Origin: Devosiaceae bacterium
GTDB taxonomy: Bacteria > Pseudomonadota > Alphaproteobacteria > Rhizobiales > Devosiaceae
Reading direction: 5' to 3'
Assembly: GCA_021648585.1 (NCBI GenBank)
Contig: JAKISM010000038.1
Location: 1 to 15,900, forward strand
DNA length: 15,900 nucleotides
The translations under genes and the position numbers were made by a program. Shown one piece after another: positions 6,445 through 14,153 of this stretch. A model generated the notes under the pieces. It was not told where the DNA came from and did no database searches. It saw only the letters and a program-made list of their open reading frames with translations. How positions within the stretch are numbered: the stretch's first letter is position 1; each line of letters begins with the position of its first letter.

Positions 6445-7824
6445 TTATTTAATTTTAAGTAGACCCAACCTTTCTCGCATCATAAAACGAATAGTTAGCA
6501 CAATGGCAACAAACCCTAAACCTGCCGCCAAGCCAATCCATACTCCAACCCCACGCATTTCAAGATTAAAAGCTGCATAATAGGCAATTCCAATTCCAAT
6601 TACCCAATAGCCAAAAAATGAGAGGATCATTGGAATAAATGTGTCGCTAAGACCACGAAGAGCTGAGGCCATTATCACTTGCGCCCCATCAACAAATTGA
6701 AATAAAGCGGCAATAAAAACAAATGAAATAGCCAGTAAAATCACACTAGTATTTTCAGGTTTTAGGGGGTCTAAAAATAAATGCACCAATAGATCAGGCG
6801 CAAGAATAAACAGAGAAGCACTAAAAGACATAAATATCATAGCAATGATAAATGATATCCAACCAGCTCGTTTTATTGCTAAATGATTATTAGCACCAGC
6901 AAAAAGCCCCACGCGAACAACGGTTGCTTGGGAAAGTCCTAAGGGGATCATAAAGGCAATGGCAGCACATTGTAGAGCCACCGCATGGGCGGCAACTTCA
7001 TTTGTGCCAAGCCAACCCATCATAATAACCGCAACAGAGAACATGCCAATTTCAGACATTATTGTTAGGCCAATGGGCGTGCCCAATTTAAATAATTCAA
7101 TAAACCTTTCCCAATCGGGTTTGAAAAGACGATAAAGTATATGAAAGCGTCTAAAGCGTTTATGGATAAGCACATAGGCAAGAATTAGCACAAACATTAC
7201 TAAATTTACAAAAGTTGTAGAGATGCCTGCCCCTGCTAGCTCTAATCTTGGGAAGCCAAAATTGCCGAACATTAGTGCATAATTGCCAAGCGCATTAACA
7301 AATATGCCAAAAATAGTGATAATAAGAACTGCAACTGCCGCCCCTCTTACATGCAATAGAGAGCGTAAAGAAATAAACATTAAACCCGGTAGCGCAACCC
7401 CTGCGGCAAAATAAATATAGGTTTGCGCCATTGCGCTAATTTCAGGGTCTTGTCCCAATAATAAAAATATTCTTTCAGCATTAAAAAATATTGGCGTGAT
7501 TATTAGAGTAAGTACAAATGCAACCCAAAAGCCTTGCCGCACAATGCGCCGCACATCTCTTATTCTTTTTGCACCAATCGCTTGCGCAATAAGTGGCGAA
7601 GTTGCTGATACAATTCCGATTGAGCCAATAAATAGGGGATGTAAAATAGCAGTTGCTAGCGTGCCAGCTGCTAAATATTTTGCTCCAAGCCAGCCCATCA
7701 TAATAACGTCGGTAGTGAATAATAACATGCCAGCTAATTGCGCAATGATTAAAGGCCATGCCAATTTCATGGTGGCAAAAAATTCAATCTTCCAGCTATT
7801 TTTTGATAGTGTTTTCTCTAACAT
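6445..7824 (-). CDS. MATE-family multidrug/cation exporter (NorM-like)
   Basis: This is an integral inner-membrane protein of 459 residues with about twelve hydrophobic segments in two homologous halves. MATE hallmarks are visible: PLIIAQLAG and TTDVIMMGWLG in the first half, SPLIAQAIGAKR near 76-87, and the second-half counterparts GTPIGLTIMSEIGMFSVAV and MMGWLGTNEVAAHA. The length fits bacterial NorM-type Na+ or H+ drug antiporters (450-470). The start ATG at 7824 has AAGGG seven bases upstream. The gene stands alone downstream of mutL. A palindrome at 7864-7878 lies in its upstream region. Substrate cannot be read from the sequence, and no clear regulator gene is adjacent. Confidence 0.93.
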   Translation of the reverse strand: MLEKTLSKNSWKIEFFATMKLAWPLIIAQLAGMLLFTTDVIMMGWLGAKYLAAGTLATAILHPLFIGSIGIVSATSPLIAQAIGAKRIRDVRRIVRQGFWVAFVLTLIITPIFFNAERIFLLLGQDPEISAMAQTYIYFAAGVALPGLMFISLRSLLHVRGAAVAVLIITIFGIFVNALGNYALMFGNFGFPRLELAGAGISTTFVNLVMFVLILAYVLIHKRFRRFHILYRLFKPDWERFIELFKLGTPIGLTIMSEIGMFSVAVIMMGWLGTNEVAAHAVALQCAAIAFMIPLGLSQATVVRVGLFAGANNHLAIKRAGWISFIIAMIFMSFSASLFILAPDLLVHLFLDPLKPENTSVILLAISFVFIAALFQFVDGAQVIMASALRGLSDTFIPMILSFFGYWVIGIGIAYYAAFNLEMRGVGVWIGLAAGLGFVAIVLTIRFMMRERLGLLKIK

Positions 7825-7863
7825 CGCAAACCCTTTAATAATTTAGGCTGGAGATGCGCGCCT

Positions 7864-7878
7864 TCGTTTAATAAACGA
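7864..7878. promoter_or_regulatory. Palindrome upstream of the MATE gene, possible operator
   Basis: TCGTTTA (7864-7870) and TAAACGA (7872-7878) form a perfect inverted repeat about one central base. It lies about 40 bases before the MATE start codon in the 140-base gap after mutL. A TTGACA hexamer on the minus strand (7934-7939) is upstream of it, but I find no good -10 at standard spacing. The position suits a regulator site for the exporter. The binding protein is unknown. Confidence 0.3.
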
Positions 7879-7964
7879 TTCGCTTGAGCGCCCCAGAAGA
7901 AGGCAATTTGAGTTTTTATGTTTTATGCGAATTTGTCAATAGTTATAGAACCCAGAACCCTTCT

Positions 7965-9743
7965 TCAGCTCCGCCCAAAAAGCTTTTCAATGTCGGCTTT
8001 TTTCAACTCAACATAAGTTGGGCGGCCATGGATACATTGTCCAGAATGAGCAGTGCTTTCCATATCACGCAATAGGGCGTTCATTTCTTGTTGCTTTAAT
8101 ATTCGCCCCGATCGTACCGAGCCATGACATGCCATGCGGGCAATTATTTCTTCCATTCTTTTGCCAAGTTCCTCACCCCGACCCCATTCAGCTAAGCCGT
8201 CCGCTAAATCCTTGACCAACATTGTAATATCTGCCCGACCACCAAGCAAAGCAGGGATTTCTCGCACAGCTATTGCCACATTGCCAAAGCGCTCAAGGCA
8301 TAGTCCTAGACTTTCAAAAATAGGCGCAGCTTCCTCTAGCCGCTGACAGTCTTCCTCTGGCAATTCAATAATTATCGGAATTAATTGCAGTTGCGATAGC
8401 ACCTTGCCATCATTTAATTGCGCCTTAAAACGCTCATAAACCAGCCGTTCGTGCGCTGCGTGCTGATCAATTAATAAAAGTGCGTCTTTACTTTGCGCTA
8501 CGATATAATTTTCAAAAAATTGCCCTCGTGCAATGCCAAGCGGATAATCATTTTGCTCTAATTCTTGAGCCTCTTGCTCATTCGGATTGCCCTCAAATTT
8601 TGCGCTTAATTCATCTAAACCAGCAATATTTGGCTCAGATTGCTGATAATTATAAGGATTGGGAGAAGTGAATTTATTATGGTGCGAAAAACCTTGCTTG
8701 TTACGAAAAGCGCTAAAAGTTGCGTTTGCAATATTTGAAGAAGATTTATATCCTGCACTTTCAAGTCCAGCTTTAATCGCCCTTATTAGCGCACTACGAA
8801 TTGCACCAGCATCAGCAAAGCGCACTTCGGTTTTTGCGGGATGCACATTGACATCTAAATCAGCACTAGAGAGCGAAATGAAAAGCGCCACAACAGGAAA
8901 TCTATCTCGAAATAAATAATCTGAATATGCTGCACGAGTTGCACCAAGTAATAATTTATCTCTAACGGATCGCCCATTAACAAAATAAAACTGGCTCAAA
9001 GAATTGGCTTTTGAAAAAGTTGGCAAGCCTGCAAGTCCAGCGATTTTTATGCCATTATATTCATAATCAAGCATAAAGGAATTTTTGACAAAATCTGCCC
9101 CCATCACTTGCGCTACTCGTGCGCTAAGTGCTTCTTTCCCGCTTTGGCTTGGCCAATTAATAGAACTCCTATCAGCGCCCTCAATAATAAATTGCACCTT
9201 TGGGTTTGCCATTGCAAGGCGTTTAATAATATCGGTAATAGCGCTAGTTTCTGCCCTATCGCTTTTGAGAAATTTTAACCTTGCTGGCACATTGGCAAAC
9301 AGATCTTCAACCTTAACAATCGTGCCCATATTCATAGAGCAAGGTCTTATGTCAGAGCTGCTATTCTGCTCAATAGAAATAATCATGCCAGAAGAAGCAT
9401 TTTGAGGGCGAGAGGAAATGCTTAAACTTGCCACCGAGCCAATGGATGCCAGCGCCTCGCCTCGAAAACCAAGCGAAATAATATTATCAAGATTATCACC
9501 CATAAGTTTTGAGGTCGCATGGCGCTCAACTGAAAGACGCAAATCTGCCTCATTCATACCAGTGCCATTATCCTCAACTCGCATCAGGCTTTTGCCGCCT
9601 TTTGCAGTTGTTATAGCAATGCGAGTTGCACCAGCATCAAGCGAATTTTCAACCAATTCTTTAATGACACTTGCTGGACGCTCAACAACTTCACCAGCGG
9701 CTATTCTATTTACTAAATCATCTGGTAATTGCCTAATTGGCAT
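7965..9743 (-). CDS. mutL: DNA mismatch repair protein MutL, endonuclease type
   Basis: MutL links mismatch recognition by MutS to strand incision and excision. From the chosen start it has 592 residues. The GHKL ATPase domain shows ELVENSLDAGA (29-39, N33), DNGTGM (58-63), RHATSKL (74-80) and GFRGEALASIGSV (92-104), then FVNGR (254-258) and DVNVHPAKTEVRF (297-309). A low-complexity linker runs from about 330 to 400. The C-terminal domain contains DQHA-x2-E-x4-E at 426-437, plus ACHGSVRSG and CIHGRPT, the metal-site motifs of endonuclease-proficient MutL found in bacteria lacking MutH. The frame extends 18 codons further upstream. However, ATG at 9743 begins the conserved MPIRQLPDDLVNRIAAGEVV and has AAAGGAGAA just upstream, so it is preferred. 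The gene diverges from tadA across 65 bases. Confidence 0.97.
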   Translation of the reverse strand: MPIRQLPDDLVNRIAAGEVVERPASVIKELVENSLDAGATRIAITTAKGGKSLMRVEDNGTGMNEADLRLSVERHATSKLMGDNLDNIISLGFRGEALASIGSVASLSISSRPQNASSGMIISIEQNSSSDIRPCSMNMGTIVKVEDLFANVPARLKFLKSDRAETSAITDIIKRLAMANPKVQFIIEGADRSSINWPSQSGKEALSARVAQVMGADFVKNSFMLDYEYNGIKIAGLAGLPTFSKANSLSQFYFVNGRSVRDKLLLGATRAAYSDYLFRDRFPVVALFISLSSADLDVNVHPAKTEVRFADAGAIRSALIRAIKAGLESAGYKSSSNIANATFSAFRNKQGFSHHNKFTSPNPYNYQQSEPNIAGLDELSAKFEGNPNEQEAQELEQNDYPLGIARGQFFENYIVAQSKDALLLIDQHAAHERLVYERFKAQLNDGKVLSQLQLIPIIIELPEEDCQRLEEAAPIFESLGLCLERFGNVAIAVREIPALLGGRADITMLVKDLADGLAEWGRGEELGKRMEEIIARMACHGSVRSGRILKQQEMNALLRDMESTAHSGQCIHGRPTYVELKKADIEKLFGRS

Positions 9744-9767
9744 TGTTGATTCTCCTTTTTCTAGGCT

Positions 9768-9797
9768 GTAGTGTAAAGAATAATTATTATATTTCAA
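9768..9797 (-). promoter_or_regulatory. Candidate mutL promoter
   Basis: On the minus strand, TTGAAA (9792-9797) and TACACT (9770-9775) are spaced by 16 bases and would start transcription just before the mutL ribosome site. The gap is only 65 bases and must also hold the tadA promoter, for which I see no convincing hexamer pair. The call rests on pattern matching alone. Confidence 0.3.
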
Positions 9798-9808
9798 AGG
9801 GCATCTTA

Positions 9809-10261
9809 ATGGTTAGAGCTAAAAACACACATATGCAAATTGCGCTTAAATTAGCCAAGAAAGCAGGAGAAAAGGGCGAAGTGCCAGTTGGGGCGGTGGT
9901 GGTATATCAAGGTACAATCATTGCTAAAGCCAGAAATAAAATGCGCCAGCTAAACGATGCAAGCGCTCATGCGGAAATGTTAGTCATTAAAAAGGCGCTT
10001 AAAAAACTAAAGACCTCTCGTCTTATTGATTGCGATATTTACGTAACGCTTGAGCCATGCACCATGTGCGCTGGCGCTATTTCTCATCTAAGATTTAGGC
10101 GGGTTTATTATGGGGCTGAGGATATTAAAGGTGGCGCTATTGAAAATGGCGTGCAGTTTTTTAGTGCCAATACATGCCATCATAGGCCAGAAGTTATTTC
10201 GGGATTAGAGGAAGAAAAGTCCGAAAAATTGCTTAAGAACTTTTTTGCTTTAAGACGATAA
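9809..10261 (+). CDS. tadA: tRNA-specific adenosine deaminase
   Basis: TadA converts adenosine 34 in the anticodon of tRNA-Arg(ACG) to inosine, an essential decoding step. It has 150 residues, normal for bacterial TadA. The zinc-dependent cytidine-deaminase fold shows H54-A-E56 (ASAHAEM, E56 being the proton shuttle) and P83-C84-x2-C87 (LEPCTMCAGA), followed by RVYYGAEDIKGGA. The open frame reaches back to 9737. However, ATG at 9809 has AAAGG at 9796-9800, eight bases upstream, and gives the family's normal N-terminus, so it is preferred. It is divergent from mutL and convergent with the patatin gene, overlapping it by 29 bases. Other deaminases of the superfamily are possible but less likely, given the DIKGGA region. 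Confidence 0.94.
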   Translation: MVRAKNTHMQIALKLAKKAGEKGEVPVGAVVVYQGTIIAKARNKMRQLNDASAHAEMLVIKKALKKLKTSRLIDCDIYVTLEPCTMCAGAISHLRFRRVYYGAEDIKGGAIENGVQFFSANTCHHRPEVISGLEEEKSEKLLKNFFALRR

Positions 10262-11096
10262 AATTTTCTATTAGTTTTGAAAGCTCACGCTTAAAATGCT
10301 CTTTTTCTTTTTCCCCCTCTTCAATAATTTCTCTTACTCGCCAAAATTCATAAGCGCCAAATTCATGAACATTAGGGCGGATATAAAGATCTGGTGGATA
10401 GGCGGCAATATTATGTGCCGTTAAGGCGTGCATCATTATTTGTGCCGAACCAAGTGTTACGTCAATCGCTGAAGGATTTTCATTGCTGGTGCGATTTGAT
10501 GGATCACCATTTACATCAATAGCAATAGTAATATCTGTGCCAATGGATGCCGAATCAAGCGGCAATGGATTAACCACGCCACCATCAACCAACAGCCTAC
10601 CATCATATTCAACGGGCTCAAATAAAGACGGAATGGCTATTGATCCAGCTATTGCTGGTTTAAGTGGGCCAGTATGAAATATCACTTGATGCCAAGAGCG
10701 AAAGTCTGTGGCAATTATATAAAGTGGCGTTCTTAAATCTTCAAAATCTTCAGGAAAATCTTCAGGTATAAAAGCATCAACAATCATTTCAGGATCAAGT
10801 TGCATAGAAATACCATCACGAAATAGATTGCGCAAATCTTTGATTTTGGTTTTCCAAAGGCGAGAAGTAATTGAGCGCATATTGCCTAGAACTTCTAAGG
10901 AGTGCTCTCGAAGTTCTTTACCCTTCATGCCAGCCGCCCAACCAGCACCAACCAAAGAGCCAATTGACGTGCCAGCAATGATACTTGGGCGCAATCCCAT
11001 CTCGTCCATCGCTTCAATGAAAGGAATGTGCATTAAGCCACGAGCCGAGCCACCGCCAAGCGCAATACCTATTCTTGGTCCTTTAATTGTTGGCAT
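10233..11096 (-). CDS. Patatin-like phospholipase family protein (RssA/YchK-like)
   Basis: This is a serine acyl-hydrolase of 287 residues with a Ser-Asp dyad. The oxyanion loop is GGGSARG at 14-20, the nucleophile elbow is GTSIGS with S44, and the catalytic aspartate is D171 in VDGGVVNPLP. Bacterial members are cytoplasmic or membrane-associated lipases or esterases; the YchK/RssA subgroup has this size and the substrate is usually unknown. There is no signal peptide or transmembrane segment. It lies 58 bases downstream of purD on the same strand and is probably co-transcribed. Its 3' end overlaps tadA by 29 bases. The ribosome site is weak (GAGA, about seven bases before the ATG). Confidence 0.9.
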   Translation of the reverse strand: MPTIKGPRIGIALGGGSARGLMHIPFIEAMDEMGLRPSIIAGTSIGSLVGAGWAAGMKGKELREHSLEVLGNMRSITSRLWKTKIKDLRNLFRDGISMQLDPEMIVDAFIPEDFPEDFEDLRTPLYIIATDFRSWHQVIFHTGPLKPAIAGSIAIPSLFEPVEYDGRLLVDGGVVNPLPLDSASIGTDITIAIDVNGDPSNRTSNENPSAIDVTLGSAQIMMHALTAHNIAAYPPDLYIRPNVHEFGAYEFWRVREIIEEGEKEKEHFKRELSKLIENFIVLKQKSS

Positions 11097-11154
11097 TATT
11101 TATCTCAATCATTATTTCAATCTAACATAACAGATAAGCATTAAAATAATTATC

Positions 11155-12450
11155 TCAATTATTCTGCTCGCTTAAAATCGCCTTATAACCAATATCAGTG
11201 CGATAAAACCCGCTTTGCCAATTAATTTTTTTAATAGCTTGATAGGCTGTAGTTTGTGCTTGTTTTACACTATCGCCCATTGCGGTAATATTTAACACTC
11301 GCCCACCATTAGCCAATATCTTATCGCCTTGTTTTTTTGTTCCAGCATGAAATATTTTAACATTTTCATCATCAATATTTTCAAGACCACTAATAATAGT
11401 GCCTTTTTGATAAGAGCTAGGATAACCGTTTGCCGCCATGACAACACAAAGTGCTACCTGCTCATGCCATTGAGGTTTGACATTTGAAATATCCCCCTTA
11501 GCGCTTGCCTCTAATAAATCTAACAAATCACTTTTTAAGCGCATCATAAGGGTCTGACATTCAGGATCACCAAAACGAACATTATGCTCAATTAATTTTG
11601 GCTGATTATCTTTAATCATTAGACCAGCAAATAACACACCAGAAAATGGCGTGCCTCTTTGCTTCATGCCCAAAATTGTTGGGGCGATAATTTGCTTTTC
11701 GATTTTTGTAAGTAGCGCATTATCAACCATAGGCGCTGGCGAATATGCGCCCATGCCGCCAGTATTTGGCCCCTTATCGCCATCAAAAGCACGCTTATGA
11801 TCTTGTGCGCTGGCTAATGTTATAAAATTCTCACCATCACAAATAGCAAAAATTGAAACTTCTTCCCCATCTAAAAACTCTTCAATTACTAGTTTTTCAC
11901 CAGCTGCGCCAAATGCCCCCGAAAAGCAATCTCTAATTGCTTGTTCCGCTTGCTCTAAACTTAGCGCAACGACAACTCCCTTGCCAGCCGCTAAGCCATC
12001 GGCCTTTATTACAATCGGCGCGCCTTGCTCTCTTACATATTCAAGCGCTGGCAGCTCATCTGAAAATTCAGCATAATAAGCAGTTGGGATATTCATTTCA
12101 TTACATAGTTTTTTGGTGAATATTTTTGACCCTTCAAGCTCGCTCGCAGCCTTTGAGGGGCCAAAGGTCAAAATATTTGCCGCTCGTAAATCATCGGCAA
12201 TGCCAGCAACTAATGGCATTTCAGGCCCAACAATTACCAAGCCAATATTTTTATCTTTGCAAAACTCAATTACTTTTTGATGGTTTTCAACATCAAGTGC
12301 AATATTATCTCCAACCTCGCTTGTGCCAGCATTTCCTGTTGCAATATATAATTTATTTAAGCGCTTAGATTGTGCAATTTTATAGGCAAGTGCATGTTCT
12401 CGCCCACCCGATCCAATAAGTAAAATGTTCATATTTTCGCTTAAAGACAT
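11155..12450 (-). CDS. purD: Phosphoribosylamine--glycine ligase (GAR synthetase)
   Basis: PurD joins glycine to phosphoribosylamine using ATP, the second step of purine synthesis. It has 431 residues, normal for the family. Motifs in order are GSGGREHA (13-20), GPEMPLVAG (75-83), the ATP-grasp loop KADGLAAGKG (149-158), EEFLDGEE (190-197), GPNTGGMGAYSP (227-238) and the metal-binding EHNVRFGDPEC (288-298). Two ATG starts compete. The one at 12450 has GAG seven bases upstream. The in-frame one at 12432 gives the conserved family N-terminus MNILLIGSGGREHA but a poor ribosome site. The longer form is given and the six extra residues are doubtful. The gene diverges from xseA, a neighbour often seen in alphaproteobacteria. 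Confidence 0.96.
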   Translation of the reverse strand: MSLSENMNILLIGSGGREHALAYKIAQSKRLNKLYIATGNAGTSEVGDNIALDVENHQKVIEFCKDKNIGLVIVGPEMPLVAGIADDLRAANILTFGPSKAASELEGSKIFTKKLCNEMNIPTAYYAEFSDELPALEYVREQGAPIVIKADGLAAGKGVVVALSLEQAEQAIRDCFSGAFGAAGEKLVIEEFLDGEEVSIFAICDGENFITLASAQDHKRAFDGDKGPNTGGMGAYSPAPMVDNALLTKIEKQIIAPTILGMKQRGTPFSGVLFAGLMIKDNQPKLIEHNVRFGDPECQTLMMRLKSDLLDLLEASAKGDISNVKPQWHEQVALCVVMAANGYPSSYQKGTIISGLENIDDENVKIFHAGTKKQGDKILANGGRVLNITAMGDSVKQAQTTAYQAIKKINWQSGFYRTDIGYKAILSEQNN

Positions 12451-12496
12451 AATTGCACTCTTGATTATTTATATTCTTACATGCACTTATATCCCT

Positions 12497-13912
12497 ATGG
12501 AAAATAATGCAACCAACGCACATGAATTTAGCGTCTCACAAATTTCAGGTGCAATAAAAAATATAATAGAAGATGAGTTTGGCTATGTTCGAGTACGTGG
12601 CGAAGTTGGTCGGCTTTCACGTCCCAATTCGGGTCATTTATATTTTGATCTTAAAGACGAGAAAGCCTCTATTTCTGCTGTGGCATGGAAAGGCGTTGCC
12701 TCAAAATGGCGTTTTCAACCAGAGCAAGGACTTGAGGTTATTGTAACGGGTCGCATAACAACTTTTGCTGGGCAATCTAAATATCAAATAATTGTTGAAA
12801 GCGTTGAGCCAGCTGGCATTGGCGCTTTAATGGCATTGCTTGAGGAGCGGCGTAAAAAGCTCCTTGAAGAAGGTCTATTTGATGAGGGACATAAAAAACC
12901 TCTACCATATTTACCCAAAAATATTGGCGTTATAACTTCACCAAGTGGTGCGGTGATAAGAGATATTTTACACCGTCTAAGCGATAGATTTCCAACTAAT
13001 GTAATTATTTGGCCTGTGCGAGTGCAGGGCGAGAGTTGTGCTAGTGAAGTTACAACGGCCATAAATGGTTTTAATGCTCTTGATGAAAATTCAAAAATTA
13101 CCAAACCAGATTTAATCATAGTGGCTCGTGGTGGTGGCTCGGTTGAAGATTTGTGGGGGTTTAACGAAGAAGAAGTAGTGCGTGCGGTTTTTGAGAGCAA
13201 AATCCCTATTATTTCTGCCATTGGACACGAAACCGATACTACATTAATTGATTATGTTGCCGATATTCGCGCCCCAACGCCAACTGCTGCCGCCGAAATT
13301 GCGGTGCCAGTGCGAGCAGAATTGGTAGTTTTTGTTGAAGATTTAGGATCACGAGTAAAATCAAGCGCTTTTCGCCTTTTAGTCAATCAAAAAGAAAGAT
13401 TAAGGGCGATAAGTTTCGGCCTGCCAAAGCGCAATGATTTATTATCTTTTTCTCGTCAGCGTTTAGATTTAGCAATAGAGCGCTTAAATGGAGCATTGCG
13501 CCAAACAAAACAGCAAAAATCTTTGGCTTTGGCGCAAATCGCCCCTCGTCTATCGTTAAGTGCAATTAAGCAACGAAATGAGGACTTAGGGAAAACTCTA
13601 AATATTTTAAGCACCAGAATGTTGCCAGCAATTAATCGTCTAATTTTTGATAGAAAAAAATCTGTACTTTCATTTGCAAAATTACTAAATACTCTTTCTT
13701 ATAATTCTATTCTTGAACGTGGTTTTGCGCTTGTCAGTGATAAAAAGGGTAAATTAATCTCTAAAGCTATAAATATCAAGAAAGGTGATTTGCTCAATAT
13801 TCAATTTGCTGATGGAAAAATTAATGCTATTGCTAAAAGTGATAAATCGCCATCTATAAAGCAAAAGAAGACGCTAGAAACAAAAGATGATGGGCAAACA
13901 AACCTGTTTTAA
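12497..13912 (+). CDS. xseA: Exodeoxyribonuclease VII large subunit
   Basis: XseA is the catalytic subunit of exonuclease VII, which degrades single-stranded DNA together with XseB (not in this window). From the chosen start it has 471 residues. The N-terminal OB-fold (about 10-105) includes VRVRGEVGRL and GHLYFDLKDE. The catalytic region shows GVITSPSGAVIRDI (144-157), ARGGGSVEDLWGFN (210-223, including D218) and AIGHETDTTLIDYVADIRAPTP (from 241). A long helical, coiled-coil-like region (about 275-400) and a lysine-rich tail follow. The frame reaches back to 12425, but those codons overlap purD and encode an unrelated hydrophobic stretch. ATG at 12497 gives the family N-terminus, although no Shine-Dalgarno site is visible. 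DUF2093 follows 11 bases downstream. Confidence 0.95.
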   Translation: MENNATNAHEFSVSQISGAIKNIIEDEFGYVRVRGEVGRLSRPNSGHLYFDLKDEKASISAVAWKGVASKWRFQPEQGLEVIVTGRITTFAGQSKYQIIVESVEPAGIGALMALLEERRKKLLEEGLFDEGHKKPLPYLPKNIGVITSPSGAVIRDILHRLSDRFPTNVIIWPVRVQGESCASEVTTAINGFNALDENSKITKPDLIIVARGGGSVEDLWGFNEEEVVRAVFESKIPIISAIGHETDTTLIDYVADIRAPTPTAAAEIAVPVRAELVVFVEDLGSRVKSSAFRLLVNQKERLRAISFGLPKRNDLLSFSRQRLDLAIERLNGALRQTKQQKSLALAQIAPRLSLSAIKQRNEDLGKTLNILSTRMLPAINRLIFDRKKSVLSFAKLLNTLSYNSILERGFALVSDKKGKLISKAINIKKGDLLNIQFADGKINAIAKSDKSPSIKQKKTLETKDDGQTNLF

Positions 13913-13923
13913 TGGATTAAAAA

Positions 13924-14142
13924 ATGGATATTTTACAAGGCAAATTTTCACAAAATGAAGCAAAATTGCGTTATTTAGACGCTGATTATAGCGTGTTAGT
14001 TCCTGGAAATTTTGTGCGCTGTGCAATTACTGGCAGAACCATTTTGCTTGAAGATCTTAAATATTGGAATGTTGATCGCCAAGAGCCCTATATTGATGCT
14101 GAGGCGGCAACAAAAGCCTATTTGAAATATGGTGATAAGTGA
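13924..14142 (+). CDS. DUF2093 family small protein
   Basis: This is a cytoplasmic protein of 72 residues without signal peptide or membrane segment. It matches the pattern I recall for DUF2093, a family almost restricted to alphaproteobacteria and of unknown function. The features are EAKLRYLDADYSVLVPG (12-28), VRCAITGRTILLEDLKYWNV (31-50) and RQEPYIDAEAA (52-62). It has one cysteine, C33, so it is not an obvious zinc finger by itself. The start ATG has GGA seven bases upstream. The gene lies 11 bases after xseA and 11 bases before the glycosyltransferase gene, so the three probably form one transcript. The constant position next to xseA suggests, but does not prove, a link to DNA metabolism. 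Confidence 0.9.
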   Translation: MDILQGKFSQNEAKLRYLDADYSVLVPGNFVRCAITGRTILLEDLKYWNVDRQEPYIDAEAATKAYLKYGDK

Positions 14143-14153
14143 GCGTAAGCTAA

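Noticed and set aside
7896..7966. GAAGAAGG/CCTTCTTC inverted repeat as a mutL terminator
   Set aside because: The arms are only eight bases with a loop of about 55 bases and no T-run, so it is not a credible terminator.
9744..9797. 18-codon N-terminal extension of MutL
   Set aside because: It lies upstream of a strong ribosome site and the family's conserved MPIRQLP start, and would read across the candidate promoter.
9737..9808. 24-codon hydrophobic N-terminal extension of TadA
   Set aside because: TadA is cytoplasmic without a signal peptide, the extension overlaps mutL, and ATG 9809 has a good ribosome site.
12425..12496. 24-codon N-terminal extension of XseA
   Set aside because: It overlaps the purD start, encodes a hydrophobic stretch foreign to the family, and the normal N-terminus begins at 12497.
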